Assembly: GCA_031769625.1 (NCBI GenBank) | Contig: JAUIMM010000121.1 | Location: forward strand, 6,782,001-6,846,000 | From: Taudactylus pleione | Taxonomy: Eukaryota; Chordata; Amphibia; Anura; Myobatrachidae | DNA: 64,000 nt | Direction: 5' to 3' | Shown here: in pieces, positions 51,476 to 61,757 of the stretch | How the letters are laid out: every line of letters starts with the position of its first letter | Numbering within the stretch: the first letter of the stretch is position 1 | Program-made: the position numbers and the translations under genes | Notes under the pieces: model-generated | Database searches by the model: none | What the model was told of the DNA's origin: nothing | What the model saw: the letters and a program-made list of their open reading frames with translations, nothing else

Positions 51476-52560
51476 CTCAAACGTCACCCTCCACTGCTCC
51501 AGGAGCGGGGAGGGTTTTTGCTGCTGACACCTGACAATGGGCACCCCCTTTCCAGGGGTCAGCTACTTGCCAGCACAGCTGGGTTGAACTATTCACCAAT
51601 GAGCCACATTGCCGTGGACAGCCATCATGGTGATTCAAACCGCAATACCCCGTTAATTCAGCAGTTCTCATACCCAGGTTTAGCCCCTTTACCACCTGTT
51701 ACCAGCGTTCCCATCAGCGGTTTGTCCCACCATGAATTTCAATAGGTATTGCGCCGCCCGCTGCATATTTTGGTCAGGGTTTTAGCCAGCGGACACTTCA
51801 GCCTGCCCTTCCTGTCTTTTCCCAGCAATTTATTAACCCTCAATTGCCCCATGCTCTGGGCCATCATGTGCCGCAGGTGCTACACCCTTCGTGTGATCAG
51901 CAGTTTCTTTACACTTCGACCGTACATAACCCTTACCCGTAATTTATCTAGCAGGTGCCCAGGGACATTTTTACAGCCGAATCCCACCCTATAACCCCCC
52001 TTGCCTCTGGTCCCACCACCTGTCAGGTCTCCCACCCCTCCGCACCCCACCCAAATTCATCCACATCCCCCTCTGTCTGCCTGAGCCGGAACTCCCATCC
52101 CTGTTGCTTTTTCAGCTTCAACTTTGTACATTACTAATGTTGATGTCCCCAGTTCGCAGAGCATCGTGTCACCAGCGTCTTTGGCTCCTGCTGCCAATGT
52201 CACGGAGGACGTTCCGGCTTTATCGATTCAAGTCGTGGTGGGCACATCTCACAGCGCGGGACAGGAATCAGTTTCCACGGTCGGGGCCGCTACTCCATCG
52301 ACGTCTGGAGCAGGTGAGATCACTTCACCACATAACACTGCCACGTCATCACACTCTGAAGTCTCATACAGGCTCACGTGTTAATTTTTTTTTTTAGAAG
52401 AAAAAAGGGAAGCGTAAGAGCACAAATAGATTCCGCAGTTATGCAGGCAGCTCGGTTCCGGATGCATCAAGCGATGCAGTTCATTGCTCTAATACTGCGT
52501 TTTTGCAGGGGTTAGATAGGTTCGTTAAGAGATAAAAAAGAAAAGAAAAAAAAAGAAAAA
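51476..52560 (+). pseudogene. Ngaro ORF1-like region
   Basis: 51518-51745 reads as a Pro/Ser/His-rich chain (TSVPISGLSHHEFQ). 52124-52384 gives TNVDVPSSQSIVSPASLAPA and further Ser/Thr-rich sequence, then KKKGKRKSTNRFRSYAGSS in another frame. Vertebrate Ngaro ORF1 is low in motifs; position and composition are the only support. Several stops and frame changes. Confidence 0.4.
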
Positions 52561-52599
52561 GGGTTTCGTTTGCCCGTTGTTCGTCCAATTTTTTGTAAA

Positions 52600-53145
52600 A
52601 TAGCGGTGAAAGCCAAAGGAACTTTAAGTCAGCTAGGGATTACCCAGTTGTTGTGGGGAAAAAATAGCGGCAAAAGTGGATGCAGGCCTGTTTCCCATCT
52701 CCTCCCTTAGTCTATTGGCGTTTTTCCCCTTTGGGTGTTGTTCCTAAAAAGGAGGCCGGTAAATTCCGGTTGATCCAACACCTGTTCTATCCAGAGGGAG
52801 AGTCCGTTCACGACGCTGTAGATCCAGGCGAGTGCAGCGTCATTTATCGATCTTTGGAGGATGCCTCTACGGTGGGTGCACAAATTCGGTTAGGGAGCCC
52901 CATTGGCGAAGAGTGACAGAGTCCGTTTTTCAGGCTGATTCTTTCAGATACTTGGGTTTCAAAATTGATGCGTCATATTGCGTGGATAAGTGTTTGCCAA
53001 TGGTATTCTCCATTTCCTGCTCCTTTTTTCGAGTGTTTCAGCTCTTTCCTACAGTGGTGCATTCAGCCAGGTTCAGGGCAGTCAAGTATAGTCCATTATT
53101 TAGATGAATTCTTATTGGTAGAGAGGGCCACAGCAGGCGTAAACA
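52600..53145 (+). pseudogene. Ngaro reverse transcriptase, partial
   Basis: 52680-52916 carries YWRFSPLGVVPKKEAGKFRL then IQHLFYPEGESVHDAVD, the RT finger segment of DIRS/Ngaro type. One frame over, FQADSFRYLGFKIDASYCVD and KCLPMVFSISCSFFRVF (motif B region) continue to 53105. The catalytic motif reads YLDEFLLV (about 53095-53120) instead of YLDD, a loss of the second Asp. The rest of RT is replaced by an A-rich tract at 53144. Confidence 0.8.
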
Positions 53146-53207
53146 AAAAAAAATAAAAATAAAATAAAAATAAAATAAAATAAAAAATAAAATAAATAAA
53201 AATAGTG
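53144..53207 (+). repeat. (AAATAAAA)n A-rich tract
   Basis: AAAATAAAAATAAAATAAAA-type repeats within the Ngaro RT, followed by a GTGAACTAGTTTGAATAGTGAAC direct duplication. A deletion/insertion junction. Confidence 0.85.
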
Positions 53208-53219
53208 AACTAGTTTGAA

Positions 53220-53580
53220 TAGTGAACTTAAGGTCGACATGTGCTTATGGGGCACTTTTTGCAGGATTTTAACGGGGTTCGGTTTTTGGTTGCCCAAGCC
53301 AATGGGCTTTGGATTTTGGGGCCTTTTTTGAGGGTCAGTATTGCGCGGCAGCTTGGCCACAGGATTGGCGAGCTGCCGGTTTTACAAGCAATATGCTCCT
53401 CCTCTATTGGTTCCCAATTGTAGTGGCCATAGAGTTCTAGATGGCGCAGCTTAGTAATCGTAGCATAATTTTCTGGTGCAACAACCTGGGGGTGGTTCAG
53501 GCCATTAACGCGTTCCGGAAGTTGAAAACGAGTTAGCGGATGCTTTATCTCGTGTCCAATGGTCAAGGTTTAGAGCATTG
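53220..53580 (+). pseudogene. Ngaro RNase H region
   Basis: FNGVRFLVAQANGLWILGPF (53264-53330), then FPIVVAIEF with the catalytic Glu, AQLSNRSIIFWCNNLGVVQA and ELADALSRVQW (53530-53570), the RNase H pattern of DIRS/Ngaro. The Asp of the family's WCDNxxVV is Asn here (WCNN). Stops at 53254 and 53429. Confidence 0.75.
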
Positions 53581-54535
53581 GCGCCCACAGCTAGCGTTAA
53601 TGGTTTACCCTGCCATGCTCATGTCTGGCAGAGCATCAGGTCGGCATCGGCAGACTCGCTCTAAAAGCGTTGGCGACGGGTACCCTAAGGTCCTATACGG
53701 AAGCGTGGAACTCTTTGCTGGCTTTCATTAACAAAATAGATCAGGGTAAGAGTGTTGAAGGTAACATGTTGCAGTTCATTTGGTTTTGGCATGAACAAGG
53801 ACGGTCAAAAGCAGCAATGTCCGGTGCTTTGGCAGGCACTTCATATTTTTCACAATTGCATTCTTGGTAGACCAAACTAGTAATTTATTCTTTCCAAAGC
53901 TCTGAAGGGTTGGGCGTAAGAACAGGCGCATTCAGATGATTCTCGTAGGCCAGTAGGTACCAGTTTGTTAAGGAATAGCGGCCTGGCAGCGGCAGGCGCG
54001 GCCTTTAGAGATTATGAGGCGATGTTGTCAGTTTGGCATTTGTTTTGGCATTTTTCGGGGCGCTGCGTGTAGGTGAACTGGCAACTGCTAGTAAGAAGTC
54101 AGTGCGCACAGGAACTTTGTTGGAGACTGTGATTATGATATCGGACTCGATTTTGCTGAAAATTCTGAGATCAAAGACCGACCAATTAGGTGGGGGACAT
54201 TGGTAGTCAATTACTGAGCATCCGGACCCGAGCATATGCCCCGTGGCCATAGCTAAGCATTACAACCAGCGGCGTCCACGAAGGGGGGTTGCAAATGACT
54301 AGTGCATGGGGACCTTTCACCGCTCTCGCGTTTTTCAGTTCACAGCGAATTTTAAGCGTTATTTGATAGCCCTTGATTTGCCGGTGGGCATTATGGCGCA
54401 CACTCATTCAGATTTCCCAGTGCCTTAAGGTGCGGCAGCAGCGGGTTCTTCCAGCGAGGCAATCAAGCGATTGGGTCGGTGGAAGTCTTCCGCTTATAAA
54501 GGCTATGCTAGAGGTGACAAGCTGCCTAATTAGAT
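53581..54535 (+). pseudogene. Ngaro tyrosine recombinase
   Basis: The N-terminal core-binding part is ATGTLRSYTEAWNSLLAFIN, QFIWFWHEQGRSKAAMSGAL. The catalytic part has GALRVGELATASKKS (first Arg, about 54058-54102), SKTDQLGGGHW, a damaged HxxR region (HTHSDFPVP) and AIKRLGRWKSSAYKGYAR with the nucleophilic Tyr in the AYKGY stretch (about 54490). Multiple frameshifts and stops. It would join the circular copy to target DNA without target duplication. Confidence 0.8.
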
Positions 54536-54620
54536 AGCGCTTCAATGCGAGTTTGTTTTTTGGGAAACCCAGTGCCTTAAGCTACCCGCCGCTAGGGGGG
54601 ATTGGAGCTCTTTTCACCTT

Positions 54621-55310
54621 TTGCCCTCAATGAGGTTTTGGTGTTGTTCACCTCCATCTGGGTCACTCAAACAACTCAGTTTTCCCTCCCTGGTTGGTGG
54701 TGAAAATGCTATGGTGTATGAGCAATACTGTTCCTTTAAAAACTTTTTCCTTACAGGTCGTGGTAGGGTACTTGATAGGGTGTGGATTGTGGGTCATTCA
54801 TATGTGTATTGGGCTTGCAGGCACTCCCTTGCTCGAGAGACCCCCTGTAATGTCCGCTGGATTGGGGTGCGCGGTGTCAGATGGAATGGCTTTTTGACTC
54901 TTCTCTGGGATTCAGAGAAAAAATGGGGTGCCCCAGACTGCTTGGTCATCCATCTGGGAGGCAATGATTTGGGCACGTGTAGAGGTGTAGAGTTCATCAT
55001 TGCTATAAGAGAGACTTGCAAATAATTGCTCAGCATTGGTCACAGGTTCAGTTGGTTTGGTCTGAAGTCATTCCTCGTAGATTTTGGAGAGGAGAGCAAG
55101 GAGCTTCAGCTTGTGAGAGAGTGAGGAGACAACTGAATGCTGCGGTGTCTTGTTCCGTGGAGAGTCTCGGGGCATGCTATCAAACACCCCCATCCCCGCT
55201 ATGAAGAGGTTGACTTCTATAGATCAAATGGAGTGCATTTGGTTGGGAAAGGTTTGATCTGGTTTGTACCAGTTCTTGTGTCTGGTATTGGAAGCATTTA
55301 GTGGTCCTAG
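54621..55310 (+). pseudogene. Ngaro SGNH/GDSL-type hydrolase ORF
   Basis: VWIVGHSYVYWACRHS is block I with the nucleophilic Ser (GHS near 54800), LVIHLGGNDLGT is block III (GxND near 54957), and YRSNGVHLVGKG (55221-55256) is block V, where the family has DxxH and this copy has Asn (codon 55227-55229). The reading shifts to another frame between about 55020 and 55160 (AQHWSQVQLVWSEVIPRRFW) and returns. In Ngaro elements this extra enzyme has no established role; membrane or ester hydrolysis is inferred from fold. Confidence 0.82.
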
Positions 55311-55351
55311 TTAGCTGGTGGTGGTACGTCGTCAGTGGACCCCGTATTTGG

Positions 55352-55757
55352 CAGAAAGCAGTGCTCCTCGGCGGCTCAATTTAGTGCAGCTGAACTTGGC
55401 TAGCATCCCCCCTTTGAGGAGGCGAGTCGGTCGCTGCCTTAGGGGAGGACCAGGTCTCCATCTTATGGAGGGATCAGCACTTTGCTAGATTAAGGGGAGA
55501 TGGTACTACTCGAGATAGCTCGCACTTGGGGGTGGAATCTCCACCCCCATCTTAGTAATACATTCCGCTTATGGGCTGTAGCCGAGTTAGCACTGCTTTT
55601 TTGCCACCATGCTCGATGCTATTACAGATCAATTACAATCCAATTAAATAAATTTGGCTGCGACCTCTTTATTGCAAATCTATTCAGTTGTCAGTGTCGT
55701 TATTTTAGATGTTAAGTTTAAGTTAAGTAGGGTGAAAATAATAAAACTATGGGTGAC
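55352..55757 (+). repeat. Ngaro B1 repeat
   Basis: From GGCAGAAAGCAGTGCTCC to GTAGGGTGAAAATAATAAAA CTATGGGTGACTTA. It matches 56076-56484 with only a few changes (AGTAAT/AGAAAT; TTTTTTGCC/TTTTTCGCC; GTCGTTAT/GTCATTAT). Junction with A2 at GGGTGACTTAAAGCACG. Confidence 0.93.
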
Positions 55758-55980
55758 TTAAAGCACGCGAATGCTAGCATAAGCATGAGAGGAGATAAGC
55801 ACCCTGTTTTTTATTGTAGCAGTACTGGTTAGAACTGGTTTTTTGGTCGCAGTCATGTTATTGGTATTTGTATTGAGTCAATCAGAGTTTGACAGCCTAT
55901 CAGGGACCTGTTTAGGCGGGCTCTGTTTAGAGTTATCAGTGCACTGGGAGGAGTCAGCTTCCTCTTTTCCAGTTGTGATC
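55758..55980 (+). repeat. Ngaro A2 repeat
   Basis: Second copy of A1, directly abutting B1. After it lies a 95-bp segment (CCACCCACCAATCCTGCAAT … CAACAGGTGAGGCGCAGC) before B2 that is not seen next to A1. Confidence 0.93.
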
Positions 55981-56075
55981 CCACCCACCAATCCTGCAAT
56001 TTAAATCGGCTTGGGCCGATGTTATTCGTTGGAGTGTTATTCTTTGTTTTCTTCCAACAGGTGAGGCGCAGCTGG

Positions 56076-56484
56076 CGGAAAGCAGTGCTCCTCGGCGGCT
56101 CAATTTAGTGCAGCTGAACTTGGCTAGCATCCCCCCTTTGAGGAGGCGAGTCGGTCGCTGCCTTAGGGGAGGACCAGGTCTCCATCTTATGGAGGGATCA
56201 GCACTTTGCTAGATTAAGGGGAGATGGTACTACTCGAGATAGCTCGCACTTGGGGGTGGAATCTCCACCCCCATCTTAGAAATACATTCCGCTTATGGGC
56301 TGTAGCCGAGTTAGCACTGCTTTTTCGCCACCATGCTCGATGCTATTACAGATCAATTACAATCCAATTAAATAAATTTGGCTGCGACCTCTTTATTGCA
56401 AATCTATTCAGTTGTCAGTGTCATTATTTTAGATGTTAAGTTTAAGTTAAGTAGGGTGAAAATAATAAAACTATGGGTGACTTA
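56076..56484 (+). repeat. Ngaro B2 repeat (element 3' end)
   Basis: Second copy of B1; ends CTATGGGTGACTTA before GCTGTCCATTAG, marking the right boundary of the element. Confidence 0.9.
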
Positions 56485-56607
56485 GCTGTCCATTAGTTTG
56501 TCTGTGACTTTCACTGAGACAACTGTATTCAAGCAGGAAATGTGCCAGTACCTTATAACAGAGAACAGCTTAAACATTACAAATGATCAGAAGGTTCAGT
56601 TAACTAT

Positions 56608-57595
56608 GGGCCTGATTCAGATATGTACGTAAACCAGTGCTCGAAGTGTGCCGGTATACAACGGTATGATATACCGGCACTTCCTCCGAGCACTGAGCCC
56701 TGTCGTGTCACCCGCCGCCCGCTGAAGATGTCTGTTCTTTCAATAGAATCATAAGAACAAACTGGTTGCCATGGAAATACAGCGCACAGCGACTCCATCC
56801 TTTCTAATCTGGGGCTGTCCGCGAGCTAATTGGAGCTCGTGGTCCGGCAGCCAATCAGAAGCGGCCGCTCCTGATTGGTTACAGGTCTGTGAGCACCAAT
56901 TAGCTTGCAGTCAGCCCTAGATTAAAAATGATGGAGGCGTTGTGCGCTGTACTGTGCGCAACCAGTTTGTTCCCATTTGGCAGCAGTAATGTGCTGCACA
57001 CGTCCCTTCTCATTCCATAGCCGGCCGTCAATAAGCAGCAGTGCCCCGGTGACAGCTTCATGTGGCCCAGGGCAGGACTGACCATCGGGGCCTATGGCCA
57101 GATCCAGGCAGTGCCGCGGGGGGGAGGCGGACGGCAGCAGTGTTCATGGCCACAGCACTCTGTATAGGCAGTGCTGTGGCTGCCTGATTGAATGAGATTT
57201 CCTGCCTGCCCTGCTGCACACCGAGCCACCCGCCGCCACCGCACCTCCAACGTCAATATATGTGGCTGGCGTGCAGCGCTAGACACTCAGCCTGCCTCCC
57301 TCGATCCCTGTTGGCGCCCCTCCCATTGTGCTGGCAGGAATGAAACGACGCAGTGACGTCATCGCGCGCTTGTCTCTCCTGCCGCACGAAGAGCCAGGAG
57401 CCGCTGTGAGAGGACCGAACACAGACCAACCCGGGCGGACGCCGAAGGCCCATATCAGTGACAGGGAGCAAGCGATGGAGGAGGAAATCTGAGGACAGTA
57501 TGGGGAGCACATTATAGAGGTAAGTTGGAAAGAGCTGCATGAGGGGGAAGCCACATGAGGGAACATATGCTGTGTGAGATCCAGGAGGAGAGCTA
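56608..57595. other. Family-D-type terminus and GC-rich unclassified sequence
   Basis: GGGCCTGATTCAG at 56608 is the family D terminal motif, here followed by different sequence with hairpins CCGGTATACAACGG…ATATACCGG and GAGCTAATTGGAGCTC. 56800-57240 holds pairs such as GCAGTGCCGCGG and several CCAATCAGAAG/CTGATTGG motifs. 57240-57540 is GC-rich and CpG-containing with no recognised domain in either strand. Confidence 0.45.
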
Positions 57596-57915
57596 CATCA
57601 CGGGGAGAGTGTCGGGGAAATCTGTATCGGGGGGAGAACTGTGTCGGGGACATCTGTATCAGGGGGAGAGCTGTGTCGGGGACATCTGTACCAAGGGGAG
57701 AGCTGTGTCGGGGACATCTGTATCAGGGGGAGAGCTGTGTCGGGGACATCTGTATCAGGGGGAGAGCTGTGTCGGGGACATCTGTATCAGGGGGAGAGCT
57801 GTGTCGGGGACATCTGTATCAGGGGGAGAGCTGTGTCGGGGACATTTGTATCAGGGGGAGAGCTGTGTCGGGGACATCTGTATCAGGGGGAGAGCTGTGT
57901 CGGGGACATCTCCAT
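57596..57915 (+). repeat. 32-bp tandem array
   Basis: About ten units of GTATCAGGGGGAGAGCTGTG then TCGGGGACATCT, 32 bp, nearly identical in the middle. Because 32 is not a multiple of three the three plus frames each give the same peptide cycle with a shift; this is not a gene. Confidence 0.95.
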
Positions 57916-58770
57916 AGAGGGGAGCGCTGCTTCAGGGGTCAACAATTGCATCGGGGAGTGCTGCATTAGGGGTATAGCTACTTCAGGGTGAGAGCTGTGT
58001 GAGGGATAAGGTTCAGGTTGAGAGCTGCATCAGGGGAAGAGCTATGTGAGGGATAAGGTTCAGGGGTAGAGCTGCGTCAGGGAGAGAGCTGTGTGAGAGA
58101 TACGGTTCAGGGGGGAGTGCTGCATCAGGTGGACATCGGTATCAGGGAAGAGCTGTATCAGGGGGACATCGGTATCAGGGAAGAGCTGTATCAGGGGGAC
58201 ATCTGTTTCAGGGGGAGAGCTGTATCAGGAACATCTCCCTAGGGGGGAGCGCTGCTTCAGGAGAAGAACTGCATCGAGGAGTACTGCATCAGGGGTAGAG
58301 CTACGTCATGGGGAGAGCTGTGTGAGGGATACGGTTCAGGGGGAGTGCTGCGTTAGCAGGAGAGCTGCATCAAGGGCAGATCTGCATCAGGGGAAATCTG
58401 TGTGAGGGATACGGTTCAGGGGGAGTGCTGCATCAGGGGGAGTGCTCCGTCAGAGGGAGTGCTGCGTCGGGAAGAGCTGTGTGAGGAATACGCTTCACTG
58501 GGAGTGTTGTGTCGTGGGAGAGCTGCATCAGGGGGAGAGCTGCATCAGAGGGAAAGCTGTGTGAGAGATATGGATCAGGGGGAGAGCTGCTTCATGGGGA
58601 GTGCTGTATCACAGGGAGACCTGTGTTGGTGAGAGCTGCATCAGTGGGAGTGCTGTGTCAGGGGGAGAGCTGTGTGAGGGATATGGTTAAGGGGGAGACC
58701 TGCATAAGGGGGAGTGCTGTGTTGGGGAGAGCTGTGTGAGAGATATGGTTCAGGAGGAGAGCTGTGTGGC
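57916..58770 (+). repeat. Degenerate G-rich continuation of the 32-bp array
   Basis: Units such as GGGGGAGAGCTGTGTGAGGG, GATACGGTTCAGGGG and GTGCTGCATCAGG occur with variable spacing; divergence increases to the right. Confidence 0.85.
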
Positions 58771-59560
58771 ATAAAATGTTATAAGGGGTATTACTGTGTG
58801 GCATGTATAAAGGGCACAATTTATGCATGGCATAATGTGTTATAACTAAGGGGCACTACTGTGTGGCATAATTTTTATAAGGAGTTCTACTGTTAGGTGT
58901 GGCATAACATGATTGGGCTCTTTGGCATAAAGTGAATGGGCTCTACTGTGCGGAGTAATGTGACCAAGGGACTCTACTTTGCAGTGTACTGTGACTAAGG
59001 GACACTACTGTGCATTGTAATGTGACAAATGGACACTACTGTGTGGTGTAATATGACAAATGGACACTACTGTGCGGTGTAATGTGATGAAGGGGCATTA
59101 CAGTGTAGCATAATTTTAATTGGGGGTATTTTTGTGTGGTCACGCCTCTTCCCAGTAAGACCACATCTGTCTTTTTTCGGCACCCCATGCCCTAAAAAAT
59201 TCCTAAAATGGACACTATATAATCCTGTATAACTTCTGAGCTGGGTCTTGGTCATTTGGAAAAATGTCTTCCCTTTTTGTGTGACCTGCCCCAACGAAGT
59301 GCCAGCTTTACCTAACAGAACCAACCATATACTTTTATATTCTTCTAATAATTATATTTGTAAGAGCATAGACTAAGAAGTGGGAGGAGTCAGGAATAGT
59401 AAGGGGAGGAGTATATGCCAGCAGCCAGGTGCTGACGCGAGATGGGCCTGTGTGTTTTAAATGCCAGGGCCTATTTTTAGTCCCAGTCCAGCCCTGATGC
59501 AGCCTGATACTGCACTAATACTGGTAAGTGCTAATCAGTGCTCTGTGGCAAGCTCTGATC
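58771..59560 (+). repeat. Degenerate ~40-bp repeats then spacer
   Basis: GGGGCACTACTGTGTGGCAT, AATGTGACAAATGGACACTACTGTG and variants recur from 58771 to about 59140. 59140-59560 shows no gene; an imperfect short-repeat remnant ends ATGCAGCCTGATACTG. Confidence 0.65.
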
Positions 59561-59563
59561 TAA

Positions 59564-60092
59564 GGCCCTGATTCAGAGCCGGACGCTCTGACCAGAGCAC
59601 CTCCATTAAAATGGAGCGTCCTCCTGGGCGCTCGTATAGCTGTGGGTCACCACCCACAGCATATACGAGCGTCCAACAAGCTGGTTGCGATGGTCTTGAC
59701 CATCGCGACCATCGGACTTGCGAGTGAAACCCTGTGGTCGGGTTTCTCAACCGCAAGACCAGGAGTGATTTTGGCTCTATCAGAGCCAAAATCACTCCCA
59801 CTGACATCACTAGTGATGTCAGTGGGGCCGGCTTCAGACGGTAGGCGTTCCCATAGGAACGCCTCCATCTGGCAGGCACGTCCCCGGCACGCCCACCAAA
59901 GGGGGCGTGCTGTCAATCAACATCAACAGCACGCCCCCTTTGGTGCGAGACCCGGAGCGATGGAAAGTCCTTCGCTCGCCGGGTCTCGCGCATGCGCACG
60001 ATGGAGCTCCCTCCATCGTGCGCATGCGCAGTGGGGAACATCATACCACTTGCGAGCATACTGCCGCTCGTGAGTGGGTCTGCATGACCCCC
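59564..60092. mobile_element. Hairpin-string MITE, family D, copy 4 (most complete)
   Basis: Termini GGCCCTGATTCAG (59564) and complement of GGGGGTCATGCAG (60092), flanked by TAA on both sides (59561-59563, 60093-60095). Hairpins in order: TGGGCGCTCGTATAGCTGTG with CACAGCATATACGAGCGTCCA, GCGATGGTCTTGACCATCGC, ACTTGCG…AAACCC/GGGTTT…CGCAAG, AGTGATTTTGGCTCT/AGAGCCAAAATCACT, CACTGACATCACTAGTGATGTCAGTG (split here as arms CACTGACATCA), GTAGGCGTTCC/GGAACGCCTCC, GGGGGCGTGCTGT/ACAGCACGCCCCC, GCGAGACCCGG/CCGGGTCTCGC, GCATGCGCACGATGGAG/CTCCATCGTGCGCATGC. Non-coding. Confidence 0.9.
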
Positions 60093-60095
60093 TAA

Positions 60096-61757
60096 GTACT
60101 TACCAGTGATGTTTGTAGAACCCTGTGACATCCACTCACTGCTTCCATTTTTATATAATAAATATATTAAAAATTTATACATTTGTTCATTTCTGTGCCT
60201 ATGTCCTAACATACAGTATACCTAATATAATATTGTGGCAAGGCAAGATGTGTAAGAGGAACTACTACTGCATGTCATAATATATTATAATGGGCACTTC
60301 AGTGTGGTACACTACATTGATGTAAAGGGGGCGTTCTTTAAGATCGCACCCCTATTGAGTGGCCACGTCCCCTTTTCCGCCGTGCAATCACCTTTGACAC
60401 GTACATAGGTACAATCCAAAATTTTCCATACCCCCACCTCAAAATTCCCACTTCGACCATTGACGTAAACCCCATAATTTACATACATATCCGATGTTTG
60501 AGGTCTGCACATGTGCAGAACAGGTCTGGTGTGGTCATCCGCAGTCCCTCCTTAGCCGCAGTATGACTGACATGCTGTGACATATCGGGGTCAGCGACCA
60601 AGACCGTTCTACAAAATGGGGGCATTTCACCCTAGTTTTGTAGGCATGCCAAGCTCAGGGTCTCAGATGCAGACTTCCTGGACCCAGCAGAATGGTTCCA
60701 ATGGCCAGGCCGATGGTGATCCGAAGATTACAGATCGCAGATGCATGCTGGAGGTGTCTATTTCCTACAGATACCTCCTGCTGCATTTGCATTTTAGTTG
60801 GACGGTATTACACTTGTATTGTATTATTTTAAAATAATTTCCTATGCCAGTAGCTTGTCACTTTCCCATGAATTGAAAGAAAGTGTTGTTGTTTTTTACG
60901 AATCATCTCTTTGTAGTTCAATTTTGATTGTTTAAGTCAATTGGTGAGTGCAAATGGTCTCCACCACGTCTCCCTATGTAAATAAAATGTGAAGGTATAT
61001 TTATCACCAGGTGACCACACCTGCTACGGCCCATGTTTTGTGGTGTGAGATGCCCCCCCTCTGTTTATATAGTCATAGTAACCATTTGTTTTCAAACACA
61101 AGGTATAACCGTACCCACGGCAGCTTCTCACATTACTCTCATTGGCATCAATTTCCTGCATTGTAATAGTACAATGCATGAATATTGGTTCTCACACTGT
61201 AAACCATTGTTTCCAATTACTACATCCCCACTCTGCAACACTGTTGCTTTATTCTGCTTGCTCCATTTCTTGCATGTTACATGTGTGTTTAGTGGTGGAA
61301 ATATATTCCTATCATGCAATCTAGTTTCCAAATTGAATATTCTCTATCTTGTATGTTAAGACAGTCATACTACCCAAATTCTTGCATGAAACTATATAAA
61401 TGCATATAAAACATTTCCCATGTATTTGGGTATATAATTTGTGGGTAACTTCCTACACTCTACACAAAGCAGGCTGGCAGCATCTTCTTCTGTTTTGCAT
61501 ATTTTCATATTCACAGTCCCTTTACTTCTATTTGTTAAGCTGGATATATTCTCATTATGGGCCTGATTCAGAGGTGGACGCTATTGCAGCCGTGCCTGCT
61601 TCTTTTTGCGCAGCGTGACTGCAAATGTATGCTAATGCATGGGCTTCCTACTGAGATGGCTGCATTTCTTATCTGCCACTGTGCGTAAAAAGTTGCCCCA
61701 TTGAACACACATTGGTAGCACCGCTGGACATTAGCGCAGTCCTATGGCTGCACAGAA
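60096..61757. other. Unclassified spacer
   Basis: No gene recognised. GGGCCTGATTCAGAGG at 61559 is another family-D-type terminus followed by a different internal sequence (TATTGCAGCC…). 60840-61550 is AT-rich with nothing notable. Confidence 0.4.

Larger units (their letters stand above)
50354..56484 (+). mobile_element. Ngaro-type tyrosine-recombinase retrotransposon with split direct repeats
   Basis: Repeat layout is A1 (50354-50579), internal ORFs, B1 (55352-55757), A2 (55758-55980), B2 (56076-56484), the split-direct-repeat form of Ngaro elements. Internal domains in order are an ORF1-like Ser/Thr-rich region, RT, RNase H, tyrosine recombinase and an SGNH hydrolase, the last being a known extra ORF of vertebrate Ngaro. 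All ORFs are broken. An A-rich tract and a GC-rich duplication are also embedded. Confidence 0.88.
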
